Notes: generated by a model not told the origin, from the letters alone. A stretch of 64,000 bases of DNA from Amycolatopsis coloradensis (GCF_001953865.1 NZ_MQUQ01000014.1:56849-120848), one strand, 5' to 3'. Counted from the first letter of the stretch, positions 51,645 through 60,996 are shown. Translations and numbers: made by a program.

Positions 51645-53549
51645 GTGACGTTGCTCGAGTCCGTGCACGGACCGGCCGACTTGAAGCGGATGGACCAGGA
51701 ACAGCTCGGCGAGCTGGCCGCGGAGATCCGCGACTTCCTGGTCGAGAAGGTGCGGCTCGCCGGTGGTCACCTCGGCCCGAACCTGGGTGTGGTCGAACTG
51801 ACCATGGCGCTGCACCGGGTCTTCGACTCGCCGAACGACGCCATCGTGTGGGACGTGGGCCACCAGGCCTACGTGCACAAGATCGTCACCGGCAGGCACG
51901 ACGGCTTCGGCAAGCTGCGCCAGCTCGGTGGCCTCACCGGTTACCCGGCGCGCGCCGAGAGCGAGCACGACCTCGTCGAGAACAGCCACGCGTCGACGGC
52001 GTTGTCCTATGTGGATGGTCTGGCGAAGGCGTTCGAACTCGGCGGTGGTGGCAGGCACGCGATCGCCGTCGTCGGCGACGGAGCGCTGACCGGCGGCATG
52101 TGCTGGGAGGCGCTCAACAACATCGCCGCGAACCCGCGTCGTCCGGTCGTCATCGTCATCAACGACAACGGTCGCTCGTATTCGCCGACCATCGGCGGCG
52201 TCGCGGACCACCTGGCGTCGCTGCGGTTGAAGCCGGGTTACGAGCGGGTCCTGGACCGTGGCAAGGAACTTCTGCGGCACACGCCCTTCGTCGGCAAGCC
52301 GATCTACGCGGCGCTGCACGCGGCGAAGGCGGGGCTCAAGGACGCGCTGAGCCCGCAGATGATGTTCTCCGACCTCGGCCTCAAGTACCTCGGCCCGGTC
52401 GACGGGCACGATCTCGTGGCGCTGGAGAAGGCCTTTCAGAGCGCCCGCGACTTCGGTGGCGCGGTCATCGTGCACGTGGTCACCGAGAAGGGGCACGGTT
52501 ACGAGCCCGCGGTGACCAACCAGGCCGACCAGATGCACCAGACCGATCCGATCGACCCGGAGACCGGCCTGCCGCCGGTCAAGGGCCCGAGCTGGACCGG
52601 CGTCTTCGCCGACGAACTGGTCAAGATCGGCGCCGACCGCGACGACGTCGTCGCGATCACCGCGGCCATGCTGCGCTCGACCGGGCTGCACAAGTTCGCC
52701 GAGGCGTACCCGGACCGCTGGTACGACGTCGGGATCGCCGAGCAGCACGCGGTGACTTCGGCCGCCGGTCTCGCGATGGGCGGCAAGCATCCCGTCGTCG
52801 CGGTGTACTCGACCTTCCTGAACCGCGCGTTCGACCAGGTCCTGATGGACGTCGCGCTGCACCGCCAGCCGGTGACGCTGGTGCTCGACCGTGCCGGGAT
52901 CACCGGGCCGGACGGGCCGAGTCACCACGGGATGTGGGACCTTTCGCTGCTGGGCATGGTGCCGGGGATGAAGGTCGCCGCGCCGCGTGACGCCGGCACG
53001 CTGCGCGAAGAACTGCGCGAGGCCGTCGCGGTCGAGGACGGGCCGACGGCGCTGCGGTTCTCCAAGGGCGGCGTGATCGACTCGGTTCCTGCCGTCGAAC
53101 GGGTCGGCGTGGTGGACGTGCTGCGCAAGCCCTCCGGTGACGCCGACGTGCTGCTCGTCGCGGTGGGCGCTTTCGCGACACTCGGCCTCGCCGTCGCGGA
53201 CCGGCTGGCGGACCAGGGCATCGGCGTGACCGTGGTGGACCCGCGCTGGGTCGTTCCGGCGCCCGCCGAACTGGTCGCGCTGGCGGAGCAGCACAAGCTC
53301 GTCGTGACCGTCGAGGACAGCGGCCGTCACGGTGGTTTCGGTTCCGCGCTGGCCGCGCTGTTCCGCGACGCCGAATGCGATGTGCCGCTGCGGGATCTGG
53401 CTGTGCCGCAGGTGTTCCACGACCATGGGTCGCGTGAGGAGGTGCTGGCCCGCGTCGGGCTCACCGCGCAGGACGTCGCGCGGCGGGTCACCGAGTGGTC
53501 CGCGAACCTGGCGAGCCGGACTCCGGCGCCGGAGGACACGCACCGCTGA
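51645..53549 (+). CDS. dxs: 1-deoxy-D-xylulose-5-phosphate synthase
   Basis: 634-residue TPP enzyme that condenses pyruvate and glyceraldehyde 3-phosphate in the first step of the MEP isoprenoid route. TPP-binding motif is [16 protein letters not shown] (144-159) closing at NDNGRSY (173-179); [12 protein letters not shown] and the transketolase pyrimidine domain ([17 protein letters not shown]) are intact, with [18 protein letters not shown] start at 51645 after GGTGGGAGAG. In M. tuberculosis dxs1 (Rv2682c) is also downstream of the Rv2689c block. Confidence 0.96.
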   Translation: MTLLESVHGPADLKRMDQEQLGELAAEIRDFLVEKVRLAGGHLGPNLGVVELTMALHRVFDSPNDAIVWDVGHQAYVHKIVTGRHDGFGKLRQLGGLTGYPARAESEHDLVENSHASTALSYVDGLAKAFELGGGGRHAIAVVGDGALTGGMCWEALNNIAANPRRPVVIVINDNGRSYSPTIGGVADHLASLRLKPGYERVLDRGKELLRHTPFVGKPIYAALHAAKAGLKDALSPQMMFSDLGLKYLGPVDGHDLVALEKAFQSARDFGGAVIVHVVTEKGHGYEPAVTNQADQMHQTDPIDPETGLPPVKGPSWTGVFADELVKIGADRDDVVAITAAMLRSTGLHKFAEAYPDRWYDVGIAEQHAVTSAAGLAMGGKHPVVAVYSTFLNRAFDQVLMDVALHRQPVTLVLDRAGITGPDGPSHHGMWDLSLLGMVPGMKVAAPRDAGTLREELREAVAVEDGPTALRFSKGGVIDSVPAVERVGVVDVLRKPSGDADVLLVAVGAFATLGLAVADRLADQGIGVTVVDPRWVVPAPAELVALAEQHKLVVTVEDSGRHGGFGSALAALFRDAECDVPLRDLAVPQVFHDHGSREEVLARVGLTAQDVARRVTEWSANLASRTPAPEDTHR

Positions 53550-53615
53550 TTCTGGACGCGGTTGATCACGGGTCCGCCGCGTGTCGTCCCTGCCGTCATG
53601 TGAGTCTGCGGCCGC

Positions 53616-53674
53616 AGTGTCGCGAAAGCCACTTTCGGGACACCAGGCGTCCCGGAAGTGGCTTTCGCGACACT
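53616..53674. terminator. 26-bp hairpin, family B copy 2
   Basis: Arms 53616-53641 and 53649-53674 pair with one G-T; loop of 7 nt. Core as in the 8078-8130 hairpin (GCGAAAGCCACTTTCGGGAC). It is 67 nt after the dxs stop and the first of four hairpins in the 704-nt gap between convergent dxs and the DJ-1 gene. Confidence 0.7.
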
Positions 53675-53739
53675 ACCCGGCCTCACTCGACACGAGGGGT
53701 CAGTCGGGTGGGGCCGTGAGCGAATCAGAGGGTGCCCGG

Positions 53740-53794
53740 TGTCCTGAAGGCCCCCTCCGAGACGTTAAGTGTCCTCAAGGGGACCTTCAGGACA
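53740..53794. repeat. Imperfect hairpin of the AAGG-GGCCTTC type
   Basis: TGTCCTGAAGGCCCCCT on the left pairs imperfectly with AAGGGGACCTTCAGGACA on the right (mismatches near the loop). Related in sequence to the larger hairpin at 54066-54130. Between this and 54066 there is further GC-rich, gene-free sequence with short versions of the same motif. Confidence 0.5.
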
Positions 53795-54065
53795 CAGAGA
53801 CAGACACCCTCGCGGTCCTTGTGAGTGGTGCGGACGGCTAGGGCTAAGGGGTCTTGGTTACCTACCGGCTTCTGGCTGCGGTCGTTCACGGGTTCGGACC
53901 GTCAAGGGCCCCTTACCTACCTTCAAAGTAGTGATGGAGGCCTTCACTACCTTCGCGATCGCCACGGCCACCACTTTCGCCCCACCGGCACCAATGATCA
54001 CAGCGGCCGCGCGTGAAGGCCCCCTTCCCTCGGCTCAGCCGAAGAAATTCGACCCTCACACCTTG

Positions 54066-54130
54066 CCGAAGTACGTGAAGGCCCCCTTCCTTGCGCCTAG
54101 CGCAAGGAAGGGGGCCTTCACGTACTTCGG
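54066..54130. repeat. 31-bp perfect hairpin, family E
   Basis: Arms 54066-54096 and 54100-54130 are exact complements around CTA; the stem reads CGAAGTACGTGAAGGCCCCC at its base. Over 60 nt of perfect symmetry is longer than any other element here. One arm's AAGGGGGCCTTCAC matches 8223-8237. Confidence 0.75.
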
Positions 54131-54204
54131 GGTGACCAGGGCGTCGGTACCGAGTGGATCGGGGTGGTCGTGAGTGGCGATTCGGGTTAGAACACGAACG
54201 CCAC

Positions 54205-54239
54205 GGCCCGTTACTGGCAAAATCTGCCAGTAACGGGCC
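54205..54239 (-). terminator. Terminator hairpin of the DJ-1 gene
   Basis: GGCCCGTTACTGGCA (54205-54219) and its complement (54225-54239), loop AAATC, 15 bp. It is 14 nt after the stop codon of the DJ-1/PfpI gene on the minus strand. Confidence 0.7.
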
Positions 54240-54253
54240 TTTCACGTCACGCG

Positions 54254-54937
54254 CTAGGGGCGCCAGACAGTGCCCCGGCGCTCGTACTCCAACACGACCT
54301 CCGCCCGCTGAGCCGCCTGCGCGCCCAGGAACCGCTCCACGAGCCAGAGCGAAACCTCAAGCCCCGAAGTGATCCCGCCGCCGGTGATCAGGTCGCCATC
54401 GTCGACGACGCGCGCGTCGATCACCTTCGCGCCTTGAGCGGCCAGATCCGCCTTCGCGCCGCTGTGCGTCGTCGCGTTGCGGCCCTTGGTCAGGCCCGCC
54501 GCGGACAGCACCATCGTCCCGGTGCAGATCCCGACCGGCAGCGCCCGCGAAGTTTTCAGGCGCCGTAGGAAACCCTGATCGGCGTTGAGCCGGTGCACGC
54601 CCGGACCGTTCCGGTCCTTGTAGCCGCCGCCCGGCACCACGAGGATGTCGGCCTCGTCGGGTGACCAGCCGCGCGGGACGTCGACGGTGGTGCCGTAGGT
54701 GCAGCGCACGGGCCCGGGCCGCCTGGCTGTCACAAGCGAGGACTGAAGGGCGCCGCCGGTGAGTTTCCCGGCCAGCCCGAGTACTTCGACGGGCGCGATG
54801 AAGTCCTGTTCCTCCACGCCATCGAACATCAGGATCTGAACGCGCAAAGGTGACGCGGCCGTGGCGGCGGGCACGGTGACCCCGGCGGCGACGCCGGCGG
54901 ACAAGGCTGAAGCACGCAGAAAAGTTCGACGCTGCAA
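54254..54937 (-). CDS. DJ-1/PfpI-family protein with Tat-type signal
   Basis: 227 residues. The N terminus LQRRTFLRASALSAGVAAGV is a twin-arginine signal (RRTFLR), so the protein is exported folded. The DJ-1/PfpI glutamine-amidotransferase-like domain follows: VQILMFDGVEEQDFIAPVEVL, LVVPGGGYKDRNG and the nucleophile elbow VGICTGTMVLSAAG with its Cys. Close relatives include isonitrile hydratase and AraC-type regulators' ligand domains; role unknown. TTG start (54937) is unusual but has GGGAGG 6 nt upstream. Hairpin terminator at 54205. Confidence 0.85.
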   Translation of the reverse strand: MQRRTFLRASALSAGVAAGVTVPAATAASPLRVQILMFDGVEEQDFIAPVEVLGLAGKLTGGALQSSLVTARRPGPVRCTYGTTVDVPRGWSPDEADILVVPGGGYKDRNGPGVHRLNADQGFLRRLKTSRALPVGICTGTMVLSAAGLTKGRNATTHSGAKADLAAQGAKVIDARVVDDGDLITGGGITSGLEVSLWLVERFLGAQAAQRAEVVLEYERRGTVWRP

Positions 54938-54981
54938 GACGACCTCCCAGGTGTGTACCCAGTGGTCGCGCGAAAACCCGG

Positions 54982-55509
54982 TCAGGTTCCCGTGAGCCGG
55001 GCGACCGAGCGGACGACGAGGTCACGGGTCGCGGCGGCGGAGGTGAGGCCGAGGATCGACAGGTGCACGACGAGGCTCAGGAGTTCCTCGGCGTCGAAGT
55101 GGTCCGGCACCGACCCGGCGCGCTGGGCTTCCTTGATCGCGGCGACCTTGTCCGCGTACGCCCGTCGTTCGGCTTCCGGCATGGCGTCGAAGCCCTGCTC
55201 CAGCCGGAGCCAGCCGATGAGCCGCAGGACTTCGGGGTGCTCCAGGTAGCGGTCGAACAGGCGTCCCGCGTAACCGGGCAGATCGTCGGGGGTGATCGGG
55301 ACCGACTTGATCGCGAGATCCACCTGTTCCCGCACGACCATCTCGAAAAGGTATTCCTTGCTGCAGAAATAGGCGTAGATCAGCGCCTTGTTGGCACCGG
55401 CGTTCTTCGCGATGCGATCGACCCGCGCGCCCGCGATGCCGTACGTCGCGAACTCGCTCGTCGCCGCGTCCAGCAGTTTCCGCTTGGTCGCTTCCTTGTC
55501 CCGGACCAT
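54982..55509 (-). CDS. TetR-family transcriptional regulator
   Basis: 175 residues from ATG 55509. HTH region KRKLLDAATSEFATYGIAGARVDRIAKNAGANKALIYAYFCSKEYLFEMV, described in parts, is typical TetR, with recognition helix NKALIYAYF. The ligand domain is not identified. ATG 55509 was chosen because TAGACT ends 7 nt upstream, consistent with a leaderless start; ATG 55542 would put the left operator (55522-55537) inside the coding sequence. Divergent from the SDR gene, which it probably represses. Confidence 0.88.
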   Translation of the reverse strand: MVRDKEATKRKLLDAATSEFATYGIAGARVDRIAKNAGANKALIYAYFCSKEYLFEMVVREQVDLAIKSVPITPDDLPGYAGRLFDRYLEHPEVLRLIGWLRLEQGFDAMPEAERRAYADKVAAIKEAQRAGSVPDHFDAEELLSLVVHLSILGLTSAAATRDLVVRSVARLTGT

Positions 55510-55521
55510 ACGACCCAGTCT

Positions 55522-55589
55522 AACTAACTGGTTGGTTGACATCTAGTCAGGCGCCGTGGCAACCTGAGTTAGCAACCAACCGGTTAGTT
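55522..55589. promoter_or_regulatory. Paired TetR operators and SDR promoter
   Basis: AACTAACTGGTTGGTT (55522-55537) and AACCAACCGGTTAGTT (55574-55589) are inverted copies with one mismatch, 36 nt apart. TTGACA (55536-55541) is a consensus -35, with CAACCT (55560-55565) after 18 nt as a weak -10. The first site overlaps the -35 and the second follows the start point, so a dimeric repressor at both would silence the SDR gene, and the first also its own. Confidence 0.7.
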
Positions 55590-55601
55590 AGGGAGAGGGA
55601 T

Positions 55602-56417
55602 ATGAAGATCGCACTGGTCACGGGAGCTTCCGCGGGAATCGGTGAAGCCACGGCCCTCGCGCTGCGAGAAGCGGGCTACACGGTTTACGGTGCCGCGCGG
55701 CGCGTCGAGCGGATGGCGGGACTCGCCGAACGCGGCATCAAGATCCTCGAGATGGACGTCACCGACGACGCGTCGATGGTCGCCGGGATCGAGCGGATCA
55801 TCGAGGAGTCCGGCCGCATCGACGTCTTGGTCAACAACGCGGGCTACGGCTCGTACGGCGCCTTCGAGGACGTGCCGCTCTCGGAGGGGAAGTACCAGTT
55901 CGAGGTCAACGTCTTCGGTCTCGCGCGGCTGGTGCAGCTCTCTACCCCGCATATGCGTGCCCAGGGCTCGGGCAAGATCGTGAACATTTCGTCGATCGGC
56001 GGCAAGATTCACGAACCACTCGGCGGCTGGTACCACTCGACGAAGTTCGCCGTCGAAGGACTGAGTGATTCACTGCGGCTGGAACTGAAGCCGTTCGGGA
56101 TCGACGTCGTGGTGATCGAACCCGGCGCCATCAAAACCGAATGGGGTGGCATCGCCATCGAGAACCTCATGAAGACCTCGGGCGACACCGCCTACGCGCC
56201 GCAGGCCAAGGCGCTGGCGAAGTTCTTCGACCAGGCCGCGCGCGGTTCCCACCCGAAGGTGATCGCCGACGTCATCGTGAAGGCGGTTCGGGCCCGGCGC
56301 CCGAAGACCCGCTACGCCGCGGGGTTCGGGGCGAAACCGATCCTGCTCGTCCGCCGGGTGCTCCCGGATCGCGCCTTCGACGCGCTGTTCCTCGGGGCGC
56401 TGTGCCGGTTCGCCTAG
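55602..56417 (+). CDS. Short-chain dehydrogenase/reductase
   Basis: 271-residue classical SDR. Cofactor motif TGASAGIG (8-15), NNAGYG (NAG motif), catalytic Ser in NISSIGG, YHSTK (Tyr-x-x-x-Lys with Tyr about 148, Lys 152) and PGAIKTEWG after the active site. R at YGAARR suggests NADP preference. Often annotated oxidoreductase, and acts on unknown alcohol or ketone. ATG 55602 preceded by GGGAGAGGGA. Regulated by the divergent TetR. Its 3' end overlaps the NCS1 gene by 4 nt. Confidence 0.92.
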   Translation: MKIALVTGASAGIGEATALALREAGYTVYGAARRVERMAGLAERGIKILEMDVTDDASMVAGIERIIEESGRIDVLVNNAGYGSYGAFEDVPLSEGKYQFEVNVFGLARLVQLSTPHMRAQGSGKIVNISSIGGKIHEPLGGWYHSTKFAVEGLSDSLRLELKPFGIDVVVIEPGAIKTEWGGIAIENLMKTSGDTAYAPQAKALAKFFDQAARGSHPKVIADVIVKAVRARRPKTRYAAGFGAKPILLVRRVLPDRAFDALFLGALCRFA

Positions 56418-57856
56418 ACCGCGACAGCCGGTTCCGCGACGGGCTCCGTGTACGAGTAGACCTCCGGCGGTTCGGGGAAGAGCTTGACCAGCACCGGATA
56501 CGCGATCGCCGCCGTACACAGCGTCACCACCATGCTGATGTCCACGCCGCCCGCGATGTCCTTGAACGGGCCGGCGATCATCGGGGTGTTGGCGGTCAGC
56601 AGGCCCAGCGTCGTCGCCGGGATCCACGCGGCCATCGCACGCCAGTTCACGCCGCGGGTGAACCAGTAGCGGCCGCCCTTGCGGCCCTGGTTGAACACCT
56701 GGAGGTCGTCCGGGTCGTAGAACCCGCGCCGCAGCACGAATCCGATCATCATGATCACCATCCACGGCGACGTGCACAGCACGATCAGCGTGGCGAAGGC
56801 GTTGATGCTGGAGACCATGTCCAGCACGAAGTTGCCGACGAAGATGAACACGACACTGAGCGAGCCGATCAGCAGTGTCGCCTGGACCCGGCTCAGCTTC
56901 ACGAAGATCGAACTGAAGTCCAGGCCGGTCCCGTAGAGCGACGTCGTGCCGGTGGACAGCCCGCCGATCAGCGCGACCACGATCAGCGGGATCGCGTACC
57001 AGAGCGGGGAGATCGCGGTCAGGCCGGTGATGTAGTCGGCCGGATCCGCGACCAGGGTCGCGGTGGCGATGCCGAACCCGAACGGCAGCAACGTCGCCAC
57101 CTGCGCCAGGAACGGCGCGGCCAACAGGGAACGGCGGCTGTGGCGCGCGGGGATGTAGCGCGTCCAGTCGCCGAGGAAGGCGCCGAACGAGATCGGGTTC
57201 GCCATCGTGGTGAGCGCGGCCAGGATCCAGGTCGGCCAGAACTCCCCGAGGGCGTAGGCGCCGGTGCCGGCGAATCCGGGGTCGAACGTGCCGCCGTAGG
57301 CCACGACCCCGAGCAGCATGATCGCCGTGCCGAGGGTGACGGCGACCCGGTTCACCAGCAGCATGAACCGGTAGCCGTAGATGCACACCACCAGCGTGGC
57401 GATCGCGATGACGCCGTACGCGACGCCGCGGAGCACCTCACCGCCGTCGAAGCCGAAAAGCCGTTGTGCCGCACCGGCGACGGCGTCGCCGCTCACCCAG
57501 ACCGAGATGGCGAAGAAGGTGATCGCCGTCAGCAGGGAGAGGAAGGAGCCGACACAACGGCCGACGACGCCGAAGTGCGCGCCGGAGGAGACGGCGTTGT
57601 TGGTCCGGGTGAGCGGGCCGAACAACGACATCGGCGAGAGCACCAGCGCGCCGACGACGACGCCCGTCGCGGTGGCCGCGACCGCCGCCCAGAAGCTCAG
57701 GCCGAAGGCGATCGGGAGCGTCCCGAGGATGATGGTGGCGAAGGTGTTCGCGCCACCGAACGCCATCCGGAACAGGTCGCGGGGGCGCGACGTCTGTTCC
57801 TCCGGCGGGATCGGCGCGATGCCGTGCTGCTCGACTTCGGTGATCTTCTCACCCAT
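56414..57856 (-). CDS. NCS1-family purine/cytosine permease (CodB-like)
   Basis: 480-residue membrane permease with 12 helices, nucleobase:cation symporter-1 family. FRMAFGGANTFATIILGTLPIAFGLSFWAA is helix 1, NPISFGAFLGDWTRYIPA the family signature, and GLDFSSIFVKLSRVQATL the internal site. Substrates may be cytosine, allantoin or a guanidino compound, given its position at the end of the ureohydrolase operon. ATG 57856 has GGAGG 5 nt upstream. A family D hairpin lies between it and the upstream ALDH gene. Confidence 0.9.
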   Translation of the reverse strand: MGEKITEVEQHGIAPIPPEEQTSRPRDLFRMAFGGANTFATIILGTLPIAFGLSFWAAVAATATGVVVGALVLSPMSLFGPLTRTNNAVSSGAHFGVVGRCVGSFLSLLTAITFFAISVWVSGDAVAGAAQRLFGFDGGEVLRGVAYGVIAIATLVVCIYGYRFMLLVNRVAVTLGTAIMLLGVVAYGGTFDPGFAGTGAYALGEFWPTWILAALTTMANPISFGAFLGDWTRYIPARHSRRSLLAAPFLAQVATLLPFGFGIATATLVADPADYITGLTAISPLWYAIPLIVVALIGGLSTGTTSLYGTGLDFSSIFVKLSRVQATLLIGSLSVVFIFVGNFVLDMVSSINAFATLIVLCTSPWMVIMMIGFVLRRGFYDPDDLQVFNQGRKGGRYWFTRGVNWRAMAAWIPATTLGLLTANTPMIAGPFKDIAGGVDISMVVTLCTAAIAYPVLVKLFPEPPEVYSYTEPVAEPAVAV

Positions 57857-57877
57857 AGGGACCTCCAAATACGCAAC

Positions 57878-57930
57878 TCGTCCTCTAGTTGCGGTAGTTC
57901 GTGCCGCCAACTACCGCAACTAGAGGACGA
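57878..57930. repeat. 22-bp perfect hairpin, family D copy 2
   Basis: Arms 57878-57899 and 57909-57930, nine-nt loop. The 57873-57936 stretch matches 31791-31854 with three differences. Here the element is inside an operon, between two same-strand genes, so if it terminates it would reduce expression of the NCS1 permease relative to the upstream genes. Confidence 0.7.
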
Positions 57931-57937
57931 AACGCGG

Positions 57938-59344
57938 TCAGGCGAAGCGGGTCATGACGTGCTTGACGCGGGTGTACTCGGCGAAGGAGTAGGACGAGAG
58001 GTCCTTTCCGTGGCCGGAGTGCCCGAAACCGCCGTGGGGCATTTCCGCGACCAGCGGCCCGTGGGTGTTGACCCAGACGCAGCCGAAGTCGAGTTCGCCC
58101 GAGACGCGGGTCGCGCGTCCGAGGTCGTTGGTCCAGATCGACGACGCCAGCCCGTAGGGGACGCCGTTGGCAAGGCGCACCGCCTCGTCCTCGTCCACAA
58201 AGGACTGAACGGTGATGACCGGGCCGAAGATCTCCTCCTGAACGATCTCGTCGTCCTGCTTCAGACCCGAGATCACGGTGGGGGAGAAGAAGAACCCGCG
58301 GTCACCGGCGGGGACGCCGCCGGTCTCCACCCGGGCGTGGGACGGCAGCCGGTCGACGAGGCCGCGGACCCGGCCGAACTGCGCCTCGCTGTTGAGTGGG
58401 CCGAAGTCCCGGCCGGGCGCCTGCGCCGCGGCGGCCTTGGTCAGCTCCGCGACGAACTTGTCGTGGATCGCCGCGTCCACCAGCACCCGGCTGCCCGCGG
58501 TGCAGTCCTGCCCGGCGTTGTAGAACGCCGCGCCGACGATGCCTTCCGCCGTCTCGGCGAGGTTCACGTCGCCGAACACCAGCAGCGGCGCGTTCCCGCC
58601 GAGTTCCAGGTGCGTGCGCTTGAGGTCGGCCGCCGCGACGGTGGCGACGTCGATGCCCGCACGGGTCGAGCCGGTGATGGACACCATCTCGGTGATCGGG
58701 TGCTTCACCAGCGCGCGGCCGGTGTCGCGGTCGCCGCACAGCACGTTGAAGGCGCCCCGCGGCAGGAACTCCGCCGCGACCTTCGCCAGCAGCACGGCCG
58801 TCGACGGCGTGGTCTCCGCCGGCTTCAGCACGACGGTGTTGCCCGCCGCCAGCGCCGGGGCGATCTTCCAGACCCCCATCATCAGCGGGTAGTTCCACGG
58901 CGCGATCTGCGCGCAGACGCCGACCGGTTCGCGGCGGATCGCCGAGGAGTGCCCTGGCAGGTACTCGCCGGACGCGGTGCCTTCGAGCTGCCGTGCAGCA
59001 CCGGCGAAGAACCGCAGCGCGCTGACGCACTCCGGGATCTCCTCGTCCAGCACGACGGCCCGGATCTTGCCGGTCTCGCGGATTTCCAGCTCGGCGAACT
59101 CCTCCGCGCGGGCCTCGACGGCGTCGGCGATCTTCAGCAGCGCGAGCTGACGCTGGGCGGGTGTGCTCTTGCGCCACACCTCGAACGCCCGTTCGGCGGC
59201 CGCCAGCGCGGCGTCCACATCGGACTCTTCGGACAGGACGCTGGTGCCGAAGACGTCGCCGGTGGCGGGGTCCACCAGGTCGAGCGTCCGCGAGCCCGCC
59301 GCCGATACCTCGGCGCCGTCGATGAAGTTCAGGACCTGAGTCAT
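57938..59344 (-). CDS. Aldehyde dehydrogenase, probable 4-guanidinobutyraldehyde/aminobutyraldehyde type
   Basis: 468-residue NAD-dependent aldehyde dehydrogenase. WNYPLMMGVWKIAPALAAGNTVVLKPAE is the cofactor site, SITGSTRAGI the Gly motif, LELGGNAPLLV the catalytic Glu region and GQDCTAGSRV the nucleophilic Cys. Homology looks closest to gamma-aminobutyraldehyde dehydrogenases. Beside a TPP decarboxylase-like gene and a ureohydrolase it would act as KauB does, oxidising 4-guanidinobutyraldehyde to 4-guanidinobutyrate. Its ATG overlaps the upstream stop by 4 nt. Confidence 0.85.
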   Translation of the reverse strand: MTQVLNFIDGAEVSAAGSRTLDLVDPATGDVFGTSVLSEESDVDAALAAAERAFEVWRKSTPAQRQLALLKIADAVEARAEEFAELEIRETGKIRAVVLDEEIPECVSALRFFAGAARQLEGTASGEYLPGHSSAIRREPVGVCAQIAPWNYPLMMGVWKIAPALAAGNTVVLKPAETTPSTAVLLAKVAAEFLPRGAFNVLCGDRDTGRALVKHPITEMVSITGSTRAGIDVATVAAADLKRTHLELGGNAPLLVFGDVNLAETAEGIVGAAFYNAGQDCTAGSRVLVDAAIHDKFVAELTKAAAAQAPGRDFGPLNSEAQFGRVRGLVDRLPSHARVETGGVPAGDRGFFFSPTVISGLKQDDEIVQEEIFGPVITVQSFVDEDEAVRLANGVPYGLASSIWTNDLGRATRVSGELDFGCVWVNTHGPLVAEMPHGGFGHSGHGKDLSSYSFAEYTRVKHVMTRFA

Positions 59345-60996
59345 TTCTTCTCCAGGTGGGTCGGCTCGAACATCTTGAGCAGGGCGGGGACGACGACCAC
59401 CGACGGGCCCGGCGTGCCCAGCGCGTCGGCGAGATCCTTCCCGACGGTGTCCAAAGAGGACACGGTGGCGTGGACGCCGAAAGAGCGTGCCAGCGCGGCG
59501 AAATCGGGTCGCGCGAGTTCGGTGGCGGTGGACTGCCCGAAGGCGCCGGTCAGGTATTCGCGAAGGATGCCGTAGCCGCCATCGTCGATCACGAGCCACG
59601 TGACGTCCAGTTCGTGCTGGACCGCGGTGGCCAGTTCCGCGATGCCGTACATCGCGCCGCCGTCGCCGGACACCGCGAGCACCGGGCCACCGGTGGCGGC
59701 CGCGCCGCCGAGCGCGCCGGGCAGGCCGTAGCCGAGCCCGCCCGCGCCCTGCGCGGTGTGGATCGGCGCGCCATCGGGGTTCCACGCGGACCAGGCCCAG
59801 TAGGCCGCGATCGTCATGTCCCAGAACGTCTGCGTGCCTTCGGGTACCGCCGCGCGGATGTCGTCGATCAGCTTGCGTTCGGCTTCGAGTGGCTGGCCGT
59901 CGAGCCGTTCGCGCACCTTGGCCAGCAGGTCCGAGACAGCCGCTTCGGCGACGCCGTCCGGCTGCCGGAACGGTACCTGCTCCAGAACTCCTTGCAGGGC
60001 AAGCCGGACGTCGGCGTGGATGCCCAGCGCCGGGTAGTTCGACTCCAGCTTCCCGAGATCGGCCTCGACCTGGATCAGCCGGCCGCGCGGGGCGAATTCG
60101 CGGTAGTTGCTGGACAGCTCGCCGAGCCCGGAACCCAGCACCAGCAGGACATCCGCGGCCGAAAGGAACTCGGTGCTGTGCCAGTCCTCGAGCCAGGACT
60201 GCCCGGAAAGTTCGTGGTCCCAGCCGAAGACGCCCTTGCCGCCGAACGTCGACAGCACCGGGGCGCGCAAGGCCTCCGCGAGCGCCTTCAGCTCCGCTCG
60301 CGCGCCCGAGCGCAGTGCGCCGCCACCGGCGAGGATCACCGGATTCTTCGCCGCACCAAGGAGATTCGCGGCCTCGGTGACGAGTTCCGGCAAGGGCGCG
60401 AGCGGCGCGGGCCGAGCCGTCACCGAGGTGATCCGCGGCAGCTCCGCCGGCGCCAGCAGGATGTCCTGCGGGATTTCGACCCACACCGGGCCATACGGTG
60501 CGGTCGACGCGGACTCCCACGCCTCGCGCAACGCCGTCGGGAGCTGGCCGACGGTCCGCACCACGTGCACGGACTTCACCACGTCACGGAAACTGGCCTG
60601 CTGGTCGGGAAGTTCGTGCAGGTACCCGTGCCGTCCGCCGCCGAGCCCGGCGACCGGGATCTGGCTGGAGATGCCGAGCACCGGCACCGACGCGGCCCGG
60701 GATTCCTGCAGTGAAGCCAAAGTCAGCAGCGCGCCGGGACCGGTCGACACGATCATCGGGGTCACCGGGACCGGGCCCTCGGGGTCCGCCGCGAGCCGGG
60801 CGCGGGCGTGCCCGTCGGCCGCGAACGCCAGGTTGTTCTCCACCCGCGAGCTGATGACGCGCAGGTCGTCCGTGCGCCGCAGCGCTTCGAACAGGCCGAG
60901 CGCGTGCTGGCCGGGCAGGCCGAACACGGTGTCGGCGCCGAGCGCGCGGAGGGTTTCGACGACTACGTCGCCGCCTATCCGTTCTGCGTTGGTCAT
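59341..60996 (-). CDS. TPP-dependent decarboxylase/synthase, AruI-like
   Basis: 551-residue thiamine pyrophosphate enzyme of the acetolactate synthase/decarboxylase family. E53 in [18 protein letters not shown] is the catalytic Glu position, and the TPP/Mg motif is [17 protein letters not shown]. The family includes AruI, which decarboxylates 2-ketoarginine to 4-guanidinobutyraldehyde; the neighbouring ALDH and ureohydrolase are exactly the next enzymes. It may alternatively be an acetolactate-synthase-like enzyme of unknown substrate. Overlaps both neighbours by 4 nt (59341-59344 and 60993-60996). Confidence 0.82.
   Translation of the reverse strand: MTNAERIGGDVVVETLRALGADTVFGLPGQHALGLFEALRRTDDLRVISSRVENNLAFAADGHARARLAADPEGPVPVTPMIVSTGPGALLTLASLQESRAASVPVLGISSQIPVAGLGGGRHGYLHELPDQQASFRDVVKSVHVVRTVGQLPTALREAWESASTAPYGPVWVEIPQDILLAPAELPRITSVTARPAPLAPLPELVTEAANLLGAAKNPVILAGGGALRSGARAELKALAEALRAPVLSTFGGKGVFGWDHELSGQSWLEDWHSTEFLSAADVLLVLGSGLGELSSNYREFAPRGRLIQVEADLGKLESNYPALGIHADVRLALQGVLEQVPFRQPDGVAEAAVSDLLAKVRERLDGQPLEAERKLIDDIRAAVPEGTQTFWDMTIAAYWAWSAWNPDGAPIHTAQGAGGLGYGLPGALGGAAATGGPVLAVSGDGGAMYGIAELATAVQHELDVTWLVIDDGGYGILREYLTGAFGQSTATELARPDFAALARSFGVHATVSSLDTVGKDLADALGTPGPSVVVVPALLKMFEPTHLEKK

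Noticed and set aside
53769-54173. 135-codon frame across the hairpin-rich gap
   Set aside because: It crosses perfect palindromes and has no ribosome site or recognisable domain.
56141-59575. 1144-codon open frame on the plus strand
   Set aside because: It is fully antisense to the NCS1 and aldehyde dehydrogenase genes, with low-complexity Arg/Gly/Asp composition; an artefact of high GC.
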